A stretch of 64,000 nt of DNA from UKL13-3 sp044353855 (GTDB lineage: Bacteria > Bacteroidota > Bacteroidia > UKL13-3). The stretch covers positions 558,001 to 622,000 of the forward strand of contig JBILBF010000002.1 in NCBI GenBank assembly GCA_044353855.1, written 5' to 3'. The translations under genes were made by a program, and so were the position numbers. Positions 51,681-62,273 of the stretch are shown one piece after another. Below the pieces are notes generated by a model that had not been told where the DNA came from, did not search any database, and saw only the letters and a program-made list of their open reading frames with translations. Position 1 is the stretch's first letter; each line of letters starts with the position of its first letter.

Positions 51681-52562
51681 TTAAACCGATGTAACAATAG
51701 CTTCTTTGTATATTTTTTGCACCAATCCTTGCAATACCTTTCCTGGTCCACATTCTATAAAATCAGTAGCGCCATCGGCTACCATGGCTTGAACACTTTG
51801 TGTCCATTTTACGGGAGCAGTGAGTTGCGCAATTAAATTGCTTTTTATGCTAGCAATATCTGAAACAGCATTAGCTGGTACATTTTGGTAGATGGGACAA
51901 ATTGGCAAGTTAAACGTAGTGGCGTTAATTGCATTTTCCAATTCCACTCTCGCTGGCTCCATTAATGGTGAATGAAATGCGCCACCAACTGGTAATACCA
52001 AAGCACGTTTTGCGCCAGCGGCTTTTAATAATTCACAAGCATGGGTTACAGCTTCTACACTACCCGAAATAACCAACTGTCCGGGGCAATTATAATTGGC
52101 AGCTACAACTACACCATCGGTAATGCTTGCACAAATTTCTTCTACTTTTGCATCTTCCAAACCTAGCACTGCAGCCATTGTTGAGGGTTGAAGTTCACAT
52201 GCTTTTTGCATAGCCATTGCACGTTGGTATACCAATGTTAATCCATCTTCAAAATTAAGTGTTTGGTTAGCAACCAATGCCGAAAATTCGCCTAACGAGT
52301 GTCCGGCAACCATATCAGGTTTAAATTCCTGTCCCAGCGCAAATGCTTTGGCAACCGATACCAAAAATATAGCAGGTTGAGTAATGCGGGTTTGTTTGAG
52401 TTCTTCATCCGTGCCTGTAAATAGGGTATCGGTAATTCGAAATCCTAAAATAGCATTGGCCTTTTCGAAAAGGTCTTTTATCATCGGATTGGTATCATAC
52501 AAATCCTTTCCCATTCCGGTAAATTGAGCTCCCTGACCTGGAAACAAATATGCTTTTTTCAT
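51681..52562 (-). CDS. fabD: malonyl-CoA:ACP transacylase
   Basis: A 293-residue FabD, loading malonyl units on ACP for fatty-acid synthesis. FPGQGAQFTGMGKDL is the N-terminal motif, the nucleophilic Ser is in AGHSLGEFSAL, and the His in GGAFHSPLM is the partner. FIECGPGKVLQGLV is the closing motif. It is a single gene downstream of a lipoprotein gene, with its own start preceded by the terminator at 52612. Confidence 0.96.
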   Translation of the reverse strand: MKKAYLFPGQGAQFTGMGKDLYDTNPMIKDLFEKANAILGFRITDTLFTGTDEELKQTRITQPAIFLVSVAKAFALGQEFKPDMVAGHSLGEFSALVANQTLNFEDGLTLVYQRAMAMQKACELQPSTMAAVLGLEDAKVEEICASITDGVVVAANYNCPGQLVISGSVEAVTHACELLKAAGAKRALVLPVGGAFHSPLMEPARVELENAINATTFNLPICPIYQNVPANAVSDIASIKSNLIAQLTAPVKWTQSVQAMVADGATDFIECGPGKVLQGLVQKIYKEAIVTSV

Positions 52563-52611
52563 CCTTAAATTAATTATCTGTGGTGCGATTATACGAATTA
52601 TACGAGCAAAA

Positions 52612-52641
52612 AAATAACCGAAAGAGAACTTCCGGTTATTT
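52612..52641 (-). terminator. terminator of the lipoprotein gene at 52659
   Basis: AAATAACCG (52612-52620) pairs with CGGTTATTT (52633-52641). On the minus strand the stem ends in a T tract. Upstream, at 52589-52607, ATTATACGA occurs twice in tandem within the fabD upstream region. Confidence 0.7.
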
Positions 52642-52658
52642 ATTATGAATCGTAATTA

Positions 52659-53294
52659 TTAGTTAAAGTTTTTTATTTCCGTAAGCACTTTTACACATTC
52701 TTTTACCGATAACACATGTTTACGTCTGCCTACCCACAATGTACATTTTGATGCTTGCTCGCCCATTTTATTTTTGGCTAAACTAATAAATACATTAGAC
52801 GAAAAATAAAAATCAACTTGTGTAGTTGCATTGTTTGAAACAGGAGCATCAGCATATTGTTTTCTCATAATTTCTAAACTATCCAAAAACTCAATACATT
52901 TTGCTGCAGGTATTTGTGTAAAAAACATGGTTAAGTCACCTGATTTTCCAATTAAATCATCGCCTTTGCTGCGCGAGTATAAATCGCTCAATCCAAATGC
53001 ATACGTACTATCTCCTAATACAAAAGGAGTAGCCATTTTATACGAACCGAGTACCAAATAAATATTGGTATCTTGTTTCACCGCAATCATATCCAATTGC
53101 GATTTTGTGTTTTTATCAATTTCTTGATATAATAATTTGCGGGATGAAATTGAGGTAACGTATGGCTGATGTTCCACCACTTCATTGGTTACATAATACT
53201 CCCAAACATTGGTTAAGGAAGATGACCCACATGCGCTTAACAGCAGTATAATACTTGCAGCGATAATTGATTGAGAGTAAGTTTTAATGTTCAT
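52659..53294 (-). CDS. lipoprotein of unknown function
   Basis: A 211-residue lipoprotein. The signal peptide ends in LLSACGSSS, with the lipidated Cys at about residue 22. The mature part is mixed alpha/beta with no recognised domain. No operon partner is apparent, because terminators lie downstream and the PTPS gene is 53 bases upstream. Confidence 0.75.
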   Translation of the reverse strand: MNIKTYSQSIIAASIILLLSACGSSSLTNVWEYYVTNEVVEHQPYVTSISSRKLLYQEIDKNTKSQLDMIAVKQDTNIYLVLGSYKMATPFVLGDSTYAFGLSDLYSRSKGDDLIGKSGDLTMFFTQIPAAKCIEFLDSLEIMRKQYADAPVSNNATTQVDFYFSSNVFISLAKNKMGEQASKCTLWVGRRKHVLSVKECVKVLTEIKNFN

Positions 53295-53347
53295 TTGATA
53301 GGTTTTTTCTGAGCCAAATATACTAGAATGATTTGCTAAAAAAAATA

Positions 53348-53773
53348 TTATTCCCCGTAATATTCCACATAGTTACGTTCAGTTTCTACTAACTTAATGC
53401 AATGCAACTTCCCATTTTCGATAAATGGCTCTAGCCTATCCCAAATAGCAACTACTATATTTTCTATAGAAGCTAATTGTCCTTTCATAAAGGCTACATC
53501 TTCGTTTATATTTTGATGGTCGAGTTGCTCAATAACCTGGTGGTTTATCACCGCTTTTAATTTTTTTAAATCCATTACCATGCCTGTTTCGGGGTTGGCA
53601 TACCCTTTAAGGGTTACAAACAAATCGAAATTATGGCCATGGTAGTTTTTATTGGCACATTTACCAAAAAATGCCTCATTTTGCTCATCTGTCCAAGTAG
53701 GATTAAACAAACGGTGCGCTGCATTAAAATGCTCTTTGCGGGTTATATATACTAGTCTTTGTTGCTTTTCCAT
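53348..53773 (-). CDS. 6-pyruvoyl-tetrahydropterin synthase family protein
   Basis: A 141-residue T-fold enzyme. The catalytic Cys lies in FFGKCANKNYHGHNFDL with spacing C-x5-HGH, as in animal PTPS, rather than the C-x3-HGH of E. coli QueD. ETGMVMDLKKL and QLDHQNIN match the same branch, and the ending VETERNYVEYYGE also does. It would convert dihydroneopterin triphosphate to 6-pyruvoyl-tetrahydropterin or to carboxy-tetrahydropterin; sequence favours the first. No queuosine genes are nearby. Confidence 0.88.
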   Translation of the reverse strand: MEKQQRLVYITRKEHFNAAHRLFNPTWTDEQNEAFFGKCANKNYHGHNFDLFVTLKGYANPETGMVMDLKKLKAVINHQVIEQLDHQNINEDVAFMKGQLASIENIVVAIWDRLEPFIENGKLHCIKLVETERNYVEYYGE

Positions 53774-54053
53774 CTACTGCTTTTCACAAAATAAACGGCA
53801 AATATATGTTGCTTAACACACTTATACCAAGAGTTTTTTGTTATTTCATAAGCTTATGTTAAAGTGTGTTGGTCCATTATAATAAATAGTTGTAGTATAT
53901 TAAAATCATAAACAACTTTTATTTCATTAAAAAATGGCTGTAAAATAAGACTAGAACCATTTTATTATTGTTATAAAAACAGTTCAATTTAAATCTATTA
54001 CATACCTATTCAACTCTATAATTTAGTATTTTCTTATAATCAATACAAAAACT

Positions 54054-54061
54054 TACTTTTG
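54054..54061 (+). promoter_or_regulatory. -7 box of hldD
   Basis: TACTTTTG matches TAnnTTTG and ends only 4 bases before ATG 54066, so the transcript would be leaderless or begin within the first codons. No TTTG is present at 19-21 bases upstream. The remaining upstream gap (53774-54053) is AT-rich and holds no gene. Confidence 0.45.
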
Positions 54062-54065
54062 GAAC

Positions 54066-55031
54066 ATGATAGTAATTACAGGAGCCGAAGGATTTATAGG
54101 TAGTTGCCTTGTGGAACGCTTAAATACTGATGGATACAATGATTTGATTTTAGTAGATGATTTTGGAAGCAGTCCGCGGCTTCAAAACCTTGTTGGTAAA
54201 AAATTTACTGCAAAAGTTGAACGTGTTGATTTTTTTGAGTGGCTAGATGCAAACGAAAACCAAGTGCAATTCATTTTTCATATTGGCGCTCGCACCGATA
54301 CTACCGAAATGGATGAAGCCATTTTCAAACTACTCAATATTGATTTTACTGAATCCCTATGGAAAAAATGTGTTCAGTATGGATTACCGATTGTGTATGC
54401 ATCATCGGCAGCTACCTATGGTGAAGGGGAGTTTGGGTACGATGATGATGAAACTAAACTTAACCAACTGCAACCATTGAACCCTTATGGTCGTTCCAAA
54501 AACGAGATTGATAAATGGGTAATAGCACAAGAACGCAAACCGTTTTTTTGGGCGGGTCTTAAGTTTTTTAATGTATATGGCCCTAATGAATACCACAAAG
54601 GCCGTATGGCTTCAGTTATCTTGCATGCCTACAATCAAATAGTTGAAAATGGCAAAATTTCCTTATTTAAGTCACACCGAGATACCTATAAAGATGGTGA
54701 GCAAAAACGTGATTTTATTTATGTAAAAGATTTGGTAGATGTTTGTATCCATTTTATGCATAGCCGCAAACATAGTGGCTTGTATAATTTAGGTACAGGT
54801 AAAGCAAGAACTTGGAACGATTTGGCAAAAAGTATTTTTACAGCAGCCAACAAACCCATTGATATAACATACATAGATATACCTGAAGACATACGTGAAA
54901 AATACCAATATTTTACCGAGGCCAACATGCAAAAACTCATTGATGCAGGATATACAAAACCATTTACACCCATTGAAGCTGGAGTAGCTGATTATGTACA
55001 ACAGTATTTAAGCGAACATAAATACTGGTAA
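54066..55031 (+). CDS. hldD: ADP-L-glycero-D-manno-heptose 6-epimerase
   Basis: A 321-residue SDR epimerase that makes the L,D-heptose donor for LPS core. ITGAEGFIGSCLVERLN is the NADP loop, SSAATYGEGEFGY holds the Ser, and NPYGRSKNEIDKW the Tyr-x3-Lys. GLKFFNVYGPNEYHKGRMAS is the HldD-specific segment. It opens an operon with the histidine kinase (starts 3 bases later) and the outer-membrane protein. Confidence 0.95.
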   Translation: MIVITGAEGFIGSCLVERLNTDGYNDLILVDDFGSSPRLQNLVGKKFTAKVERVDFFEWLDANENQVQFIFHIGARTDTTEMDEAIFKLLNIDFTESLWKKCVQYGLPIVYASSAATYGEGEFGYDDDETKLNQLQPLNPYGRSKNEIDKWVIAQERKPFFWAGLKFFNVYGPNEYHKGRMASVILHAYNQIVENGKISLFKSHRDTYKDGEQKRDFIYVKDLVDVCIHFMHSRKHSGLYNLGTGKARTWNDLAKSIFTAANKPIDITYIDIPEDIREKYQYFTEANMQKLIDAGYTKPFTPIEAGVADYVQQYLSEHKYW

Positions 55032-55034
55032 ATC

Positions 55035-58000
55035 ATGTTTGCTAAAAAAGCCATTTCGACTTCACAATATACCATTATGCTGTGCACAACACTGCTGTTA
55101 TTAGCAGGATTTGCTTGGCTTGAACAGCGCTACCACAGCAATACCGAAGCACAATTACAACAAGCTTATATTGATGCCCAACAAGTAGTTATTGATAAAG
55201 AGTTGGCATGCATTGGTATGATGCAAAACTATTTTGGCGATACCCAAAACTTACAACGCAATTGGAGCAGCATTATTGAACTTTCGGAAACTCAAAATAT
55301 CATTGTTACCATTTTAAAAAACGACACATTGCTACTTTGGACCAGCAATGCGTTAAATGGCGAAGAATTACAAAATAAATTAAAAATAGGCGCTGGATTT
55401 GTACAAGCACCAAATGGATATTATTTAACCTATAAACAACTTAGAGGAAGTTTTACTTATTTGTTTTATTATGCTTTAAAAACTGAATACCCATTTCGCA
55501 ATCAATACATCGAAAATCAATTTGACAAAGAAATAAACTTTATCAAAGAGGGTTTTATATTTAGTAAATCCCTCGAAAATTTTACTGATATTCACAGTTT
55601 GAATAATAAATATTTGTTTTCATTGCAAATATTTTCCTTTACCGAAACTACACCAACATGGCTTATCATAGCAATTATTGGTACGCTCTCACTATTACTT
55701 TTAATTGCTCATATACTAGCCCGGCAATATATATTAATGCAGTTGTGGCCAACTACTATTGTGTTTATAGGCTTGTTTATATACTTGCGTTGGCTTAATA
55801 TTTTTTACCATGTCCCCGAATTTATATATGATCTCAAATTATTTGATCCACAAATTTATGCTTCATCCATCTGGTTTCCTTCTCTGGGTGATCTTTTAAT
55901 AAACGCTCTTTTTATATTATGGTATTTAATTTTACTTGAAACAAAAACGAGCATAAGTAATACTCAACCTATTGATTCAAAACAGCAAGTAAAAATGCGT
56001 TTTGTCTTATATATGTTACTCTGTTTTAGTGCTGCACATACAGGAGTTACTTTTATCCGAAGCCTTACGCTTGATTCTCAAATATCATTTAACATTAATA
56101 CGATATTTACGATAAACCTTTTCACCTATTTGGGCTTAATAATATGTATTATTATTACTCTGTGTATTTATTTCGTATCTCGTAATTTTATCCGTTTTGT
56201 AAAACATCAAAAACTACCCCTTTCATATACCATATTAAGTATAAGCCTCTTTTTTACAATCTATGTGATAATTGCTCGTTTAAGTATCGAAACAGATGCA
56301 TTCCACACATTTGTTACAGTATTAATACTAACCTCATTTTTTATTTTTAAATCCTTATCTATTAAACTAAATCGATTTCAACAATATTTTGTCGTAATAT
56401 TTATATCTGCCTTTATTTCTTCTATTAGCATTAACTATTGGCTTACTGAAAAAGAAATTGAAAACAGGAAATTATTTGCTGGAAAACTGGTTTCTCAAAA
56501 TGATATCACCACTGATTACTTTTTACGTAATGTAGAAAAAAAGATAGTCAAAGATGAGTATGTTAAAGATTATTTTCAAAATCCTATTATCATAAAATCA
56601 CAATTTGAGAAACGGATACGCCAACTTTATTTTACCGGCTATTTGAACAAATTTGAAGTCAGCATATTAGACTATGATTCATCAGGGTATTTTTTTAAAC
56701 AAAAAAATAATTATACCTATCAACAAATTAATAAACTGTATAACAAAAATACACTTGAAACAATCAATACACATTTCAGGTATTTAAGTAGTACAGCCAA
56801 TATAAAAGGCTATCTGGGTAAATTTGCTGTACATAAAAACGAAAGTAAAGTTGGGTATATTTTCATATTGCTACAACCTAAATTAATACAAGATGAAAAC
56901 AGATTTGATGAATTACTTATTGATGGATTTAGACAAAGTAAACGTAAAAATTACGATTACTCATACGCTGTATATAAAGATAAAAATTTAGTATATCAAA
57001 GTGGCGAATACCCTTATAGAATCAAAAATACTTGGGGTGAAACAAATAATGAATTTAAAACTTTTAGCGAGAATAATTTTGACCATCTGATTTATACAGA
57101 CAAACAACCTTTAACGATAATTGTAAGCAAACAAAACGATTCTTTACTTCAAGCTATTGGTTTATTCTCATTCATATTTACTTTTTGTACAATTGCACTT
57201 ATATTGGTTTTATTTATATATGTAGGACTTAATGCACAAGTTTTTTTACGTTTAGGAATTTATCAAACTCCATTTGTAACGGCAATTCGAAATGGATTCA
57301 ATCGGATGTTAATGATAGATAGGCCAGATGTTTTGTATATCCGTACACGTATCCAAACCGCAATTATTTTTATTGTTTTTATCACGTTATCGTTTACTTC
57401 CTATTTTACCATCTCATTTATTACCCAAAAATATAATAATAGACAAACTGAGCGGTTAATGAAAAAAATTCGAAATGTGGTACTCACAATAGAAAATGAA
57501 AATATTACCACGTTTGACAATAAAAATAATGGAGAGCTAGGTGCTTTTATCAATCAAATTGCTGATTTCTATGATACAGATATAACTTTATTTAATAATG
57601 AAGGAAAAGTAATGGCATCAAGTATTGGTAAAATATATGATGAAGGAGTTATTTCATCCATGATGCATCCGAAAGCTTATTATCATTTAAAATTATTGCG
57701 AGAATCACAATTTACACAAGTAGAAAATATTGCCCTACTCAACTTTCAGGCTGCTTATGCTCCCGTTTTTAAAAACAAATCTGAGGTGTTAGGCTATTTA
57801 CAATTACCCTATTTCAATCAACAAGCTGATTTGCTAAGCGAAATTTCTTCTGTAATTGTTGGTTTTATCAACTTGTATGTTTTATTATTTATCATCATTG
57901 GAATTATTGCCTATTTAGTTTCACGCAATATTTCTTATCCTCTTATGCTTATTCAAGAAAAACTTTCAAATACAGTACTTGGCGAAAAAAACGAATTGAT

Positions 58001-58769
58001 ACACTGGCAACGAGATGATGAAATTGGCGATTTGGTCAAACAATATAACCACATGATTGGTCAATTGGAAGAAAGCGCACAAAAACTTGCTGAAACAGAA
58101 CGTGAGGGTGCATGGAGAGAAATAGCCAAACAGATAGCTCATGAAATTAAAAATCCACTTACTCCCATGAAATTAAGTATTCAACATTTACAACGAGCGT
58201 ACAAAAACAAAGATGAAAATATAGAAGATAAGCTAAATAGAACAACTAATTTACTCATAAATCAAATTGATACATTAAGCGAATTGGCTAACGAATTTTC
58301 ATCATTTGCCAAAATGCCTGCACCAAACTATGAACCGATACAAGTTGAATTAGCTCTTAACGAAATTCTTACTTTATATAGTTTAAATACCGATGCACTA
58401 TTTAACGTATCTTGTAACGTAACAAACGATTTAATTTTTGACAAATCATACTTTAGCAGAAGTATTGGCAATATTGTAAAAAATGCTATTCAATCGATAC
58501 CCGATACTGTATATGGAATAATAGAAATAGTAGCTGAAGAACATACAGAAAACATTATAATAATCGTTAAGGATAATGGTTCAGGTATGAGTGAACAACA
58601 ATCTAAACAAATTTTCAAACCCTATTTTAGCACCAAAATAAGTGGTATGGGTTTAGGATTACCAATTGTAAAAAATATGATTGAAAGTGGAAAAGGTACA
58701 ATAACATTTATATCAACTGAAGGACAAGGAACTACCTTTATTATTACCTTACCAAAGCAAGTATCATAA
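55035..58769 (+). CDS. large multi-pass sensor histidine kinase, orphan
   Basis: A 1244-residue hybrid-free histidine kinase. About ten membrane segments are scattered over residues 10-980 (for example near 15-30, 207-230, 450-470, 710-735, 785-805 and 955-975) with extracytoplasmic loops between. A HAMP domain lies near 970-1020, the phospho-acceptor His is in IAHEIKNPLTPMKLS (about 1035), the N box is NIVKNAIQSIPD (about 1148), G1 DNGSGMS (about 1180) and G2 GMGLGLPIVKNM (about 1206). It is NtrY-like at the C-terminus. No response regulator is adjacent. It is sandwiched between hldD and an outer-membrane protein with 3-0 base spacing, implying co-expression with envelope synthesis. Confidence 0.92.
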   Translation: MFAKKAISTSQYTIMLCTTLLLLAGFAWLEQRYHSNTEAQLQQAYIDAQQVVIDKELACIGMMQNYFGDTQNLQRNWSSIIELSETQNIIVTILKNDTLLLWTSNALNGEELQNKLKIGAGFVQAPNGYYLTYKQLRGSFTYLFYYALKTEYPFRNQYIENQFDKEINFIKEGFIFSKSLENFTDIHSLNNKYLFSLQIFSFTETTPTWLIIAIIGTLSLLLLIAHILARQYILMQLWPTTIVFIGLFIYLRWLNIFYHVPEFIYDLKLFDPQIYASSIWFPSLGDLLINALFILWYLILLETKTSISNTQPIDSKQQVKMRFVLYMLLCFSAAHTGVTFIRSLTLDSQISFNINTIFTINLFTYLGLIICIIITLCIYFVSRNFIRFVKHQKLPLSYTILSISLFFTIYVIIARLSIETDAFHTFVTVLILTSFFIFKSLSIKLNRFQQYFVVIFISAFISSISINYWLTEKEIENRKLFAGKLVSQNDITTDYFLRNVEKKIVKDEYVKDYFQNPIIIKSQFEKRIRQLYFTGYLNKFEVSILDYDSSGYFFKQKNNYTYQQINKLYNKNTLETINTHFRYLSSTANIKGYLGKFAVHKNESKVGYIFILLQPKLIQDENRFDELLIDGFRQSKRKNYDYSYAVYKDKNLVYQSGEYPYRIKNTWGETNNEFKTFSENNFDHLIYTDKQPLTIIVSKQNDSLLQAIGLFSFIFTFCTIALILVLFIYVGLNAQVFLRLGIYQTPFVTAIRNGFNRMLMIDRPDVLYIRTRIQTAIIFIVFITLSFTSYFTISFITQKYNNRQTERLMKKIRNVVLTIENENITTFDNKNNGELGAFINQIADFYDTDITLFNNEGKVMASSIGKIYDEGVISSMMHPKAYYHLKLLRESQFTQVENIALLNFQAAYAPVFKNKSEVLGYLQLPYFNQQADLLSEISSVIVGFINLYVLLFIIIGIIAYLVSRNISYPLMLIQEKLSNTVLGEKNELIHWQRDDEIGDLVKQYNHMIGQLEESAQKLAETEREGAWREIAKQIAHEIKNPLTPMKLSIQHLQRAYKNKDENIEDKLNRTTNLLINQIDTLSELANEFSSFAKMPAPNYEPIQVELALNEILTLYSLNTDALFNVSCNVTNDLIFDKSYFSRSIGNIVKNAIQSIPDTVYGIIEIVAEEHTENIIIIVKDNGSGMSEQQSKQIFKPYFSTKISGMGLGLPIVKNMIESGKGTITFISTEGQGTTFIITLPKQVS

Positions 58770-61700
58770 ATGATGCGTTTAGGAGTATGTTTTATGTTTG
58801 TGTTATTTTACTGTAAATATACTCATGCACAAACAGCTTCAAACACACGCTCCAAACTCTTCACTGTATTAACACTAAACGATACTCTCCAACTTGATAC
58901 TGCTCCCCTATTCAAGGGAACCATTTCCATTACAAGTGGTGCAAAAGTCTATCTCGAAAATATTGACTTCAAAATAGACTATATCCATTCAACCGTTATA
59001 CCTAATGCTATTAAACCTGGTACAACTATTACGGTTTCATATAGTGCAATACTCCTAGACCTTAAAAAAAAATACGCCCATAAAAATAAAAGTATAATTC
59101 AACCACAATTCCTAGAAATACGTAATCCATATACGTATATACCTGCAAAATCAAGAGGCGATGATCTCATTAATGGCGATGGATTAAAAATGAATGGCAG
59201 TTTATCACGTGGTTTATCTTTTGGAAACAACCAAGACATTGTTGTTAACTCAAATTTAAACTTACAGCTTGCAGGCCAACTCGGAAATGATATAGATGTT
59301 TTGGCTGCTATAAGCGATGAAAACAATCCTATACAACCTGAAGGTAATACACAACAATTACAAGATTTTGATAGAGTGTACATTCAACTAAGTAAAAACA
59401 CAACCAAACTTACAGTTGGTGATTTTGAGATGACTAGACCTACCGATAGTTATTTTATGAATTACTACAAAAAATCGCGTGGGTTGCAAGCCAATAGTTC
59501 TATTCAGTTTAAGGATAAAAGCATCATACGTATGGGAGGTGAAGGTGCATTATCGCGCGGAAGATTTACTAGAAATGTGATAAATGGAATTGAAGGAAAC
59601 CTTGGACCATACAGACTTTCGGGTGTAAATGGCGATTTGTTTATCATTATCATTTCGGGTACTGAAGCTGTATATTTAGATGGAGAGCGTTTAAAAAGAG
59701 GAGAACAAAATGATTATGTAATTGACTACAATAGTGGCGAAGTTGTTTTTATGGCTAAACGAATAATTACCCAATACAGCAGGATTATTGTTGAATTTCA
59801 ATACAGCGATAGAAATTACGCACGTTCGGTTTTTCATGCCAATACTGAATATGAAAACGCTCAATATCGGTTGCGAGCAAATTATTTTATAGAACAAGAT
59901 AGTAAAAACCAACCCTTTCTTTTGAACCTAACCGACTCCAATAAATCATTAATGGCTAGTGTTGGCGATAATATTAATGATGCTTTGGCACCAACTGCAA
60001 TTTCAACTCGTGAGTTTTTGGCTAGTAAAATTTTATACCGAAAAATTGATTCACTTAGTTTTCCCGATGTATTTATATATGCACCATCAGTAGGTAATGA
60101 TTCTATTTTTTATGAAGTAACATTTAGTTTTGTTGGTTTAGGTAAAGGTGATTACAATCAAACTCAAACTTCAGCAAACGGAAGAGTATTCGAGTGGATT
60201 GCTCCACTAAATGGTATTAAACAAGGAAGTTATGCTCCTGTTAATTTATTAATTACGCCCAAAAGTTTACAAATGCTGAGTTTAGGTGTTGACATAACAG
60301 CTATTAAAAATACACGCATAAGTGTTGAAGTTGCTCAATCCAATTATGATAAAAATTTATTTGCAACCATTGATAAAGAAAATGATATAGGCTATGGTGT
60401 TAAAGTTTCTATAGCTAATATTTCTAAACTACAACAGCGTAAAGAAAAATTTTGGAGCATTAAAACGGAAACAAACTACGAATTTGTAGATCAAAATTTT
60501 AGGTATGTGGAACGTTACCGTAATGTTGAATTTGATAGAACATGGAACAGACAATTAACTAACCAACAAAACATAGACACTGGATTTAAAGAAAATATTC
60601 TATCATTTAGAACTGCCCTCCAAAAAGAACAAATAGGAAGCCTTTATTATCAAATTGGCTATTACAATAAAGCTGGAGCATTTGATGGATCACAACAGTT
60701 AGTTGGAACAAATGCTCATATCGGAAAAAACATATTTTTGGCTGAAGCTGAATTTTTAAATACCAAAAACTTAATTGGAATCGAGTTAAAAAATGCTGTA
60801 AAAAAATACAAAGCAGACTATGCTCGAGAGGTCTTTTTTTTAACAACTGGAATTCGGTTTGAACATGAAGAAAGTAATTTTCGCAAAACAAATGATTCTC
60901 TTGAAAATAGCAGTTTTGCCTATAATCAATATACTCTTTATACTCGAAATAATGACAGTACTCGCTTACGATATGGTTTGAACTATATACAGCGTGAAGA
61001 TTTTCAACCCAAACAAAATCAATACCAATTAGCAACAATTGCCAAGAGTTTAAATGGAAACTTAGAATTTATACAACACAATTCGAATCGGTTTTCAGGT
61101 AATTTCACTTACCGTGAATTTGAAGTTGATGATACGCTATTTACCAAGCTCAAACCTGAACGAACTATTCTTACACGTATAGAATATGATTATTCCTTTT
61201 TAAAACGTGTTTTTACAGCCAATACCTATTACCAAATAGGATCTGGTCAAGAACTCCGTAGAGATTTTCAATTTATTGAAGTACCAACTGGACAGGGAAT
61301 GTATGTTTGGAAAGATTTTAACAAAGATGGTATTCAAGGGCTTAATGAATTTGTCATCGCAGCTTTTTCGGATAGGATACAAGCTAATTTTATCAAGGTT
61401 TTTTTACCTACCAATACCATCATTCAAACCAATTCCAATCAATTTAACCAAACCTTAAATATAAATCCTAATGCTGTGTGGAACAATCAACATGGAATAA
61501 AAAAGTTGATAGCACGTTGGAACAATCAAACTGCTTTGCGTATAGACAGAAAAACAACTAAGCTTGGTTTGGTTGATTTCTTAAATCCGTTCAATTTAAA
61601 TATTACCGATAGCAATGTTATCGCTACTTCATCCTTGATTCGAAATACCTTATTTTTTAACCGTGCCGATCCTACTTTTGGATTTGATATTACTTACCAA

Positions 61701-62273
61701 GATAACCGTGGAAAAAACTACTTAACCAATGGGTTTGACACGCGTGCTCGAACGGAACATGGGCTCAACATCCGTTGGAATGTGAGCACAATTTGGGGAA
61801 TAATGATGGGATATACTTTGGGTAACAGGTCATTCACTTCCGATTACTTTGCACCCAATAATTACCAATATCAATTTTATGAAACCAAACCTCGTTTAAT
61901 TTTTCAAGCAACTCAAAACCTTCGTGCCACTTTGCTTTTCAGTTATTTTGAAGGAAATAATAGTGCTGAACTTGGCAACCAAAGAGGATCCAACAAAGAA
62001 TTTGGAGCTGAAGTACGTTACAATATTGCCAAACAAGGCGTATTAAATAGTAAATTCAGTTTGTATCAAGTAGGATTTAATGGTGATATATCGAGTCCAC
62101 TTGGATATGATATGTTACAAGGATTAAATATTGGTGATAATTTAATTTGGAATATAAACTACCAACAAAGGCTAGCCAATAATTTGCAAATCACCATTAG
62201 TTATGATGGCCGTAAATCTGCAGGTCAACCTATCGTAAATATTGGAAGAATGGAGGCCCGTTATTTATTTTAA
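58770..62273 (+). CDS. large outer-membrane beta-barrel protein of unknown function
   Basis: A 1167-residue exported protein: signal peptide at 1-20 ending HAQ, an N-terminal region to about residue 240 with GNNQDIVVNSNLNLQLAGQL and EGNTQQLQDFDRVYIQL, then long barrel-like beta strands ending at GRMEARYLF (terminal Phe). There is no TonB plug. The layout resembles large Bacteroidota surface proteins of the translocon type, but I cannot assign it. It starts immediately after the kinase stop, and its 3' end overlaps the convergent gene at 62265 by 9 bases. Confidence 0.75.
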   Translation: MMRLGVCFMFVLFYCKYTHAQTASNTRSKLFTVLTLNDTLQLDTAPLFKGTISITSGAKVYLENIDFKIDYIHSTVIPNAIKPGTTITVSYSAILLDLKKKYAHKNKSIIQPQFLEIRNPYTYIPAKSRGDDLINGDGLKMNGSLSRGLSFGNNQDIVVNSNLNLQLAGQLGNDIDVLAAISDENNPIQPEGNTQQLQDFDRVYIQLSKNTTKLTVGDFEMTRPTDSYFMNYYKKSRGLQANSSIQFKDKSIIRMGGEGALSRGRFTRNVINGIEGNLGPYRLSGVNGDLFIIIISGTEAVYLDGERLKRGEQNDYVIDYNSGEVVFMAKRIITQYSRIIVEFQYSDRNYARSVFHANTEYENAQYRLRANYFIEQDSKNQPFLLNLTDSNKSLMASVGDNINDALAPTAISTREFLASKILYRKIDSLSFPDVFIYAPSVGNDSIFYEVTFSFVGLGKGDYNQTQTSANGRVFEWIAPLNGIKQGSYAPVNLLITPKSLQMLSLGVDITAIKNTRISVEVAQSNYDKNLFATIDKENDIGYGVKVSIANISKLQQRKEKFWSIKTETNYEFVDQNFRYVERYRNVEFDRTWNRQLTNQQNIDTGFKENILSFRTALQKEQIGSLYYQIGYYNKAGAFDGSQQLVGTNAHIGKNIFLAEAEFLNTKNLIGIELKNAVKKYKADYAREVFFLTTGIRFEHEESNFRKTNDSLENSSFAYNQYTLYTRNNDSTRLRYGLNYIQREDFQPKQNQYQLATIAKSLNGNLEFIQHNSNRFSGNFTYREFEVDDTLFTKLKPERTILTRIEYDYSFLKRVFTANTYYQIGSGQELRRDFQFIEVPTGQGMYVWKDFNKDGIQGLNEFVIAAFSDRIQANFIKVFLPTNTIIQTNSNQFNQTLNINPNAVWNNQHGIKKLIARWNNQTALRIDRKTTKLGLVDFLNPFNLNITDSNVIATSSLIRNTLFFNRADPTFGFDITYQDNRGKNYLTNGFDTRARTEHGLNIRWNVSTIWGIMMGYTLGNRSFTSDYFAPNNYQYQFYETKPRLIFQATQNLRATLLFSYFEGNNSAELGNQRGSNKEFGAEVRYNIAKQGVLNSKFSLYQVGFNGDISSPLGYDMLQGLNIGDNLIWNINYQQRLANNLQITISYDGRKSAGQPIVNIGRMEARYLF

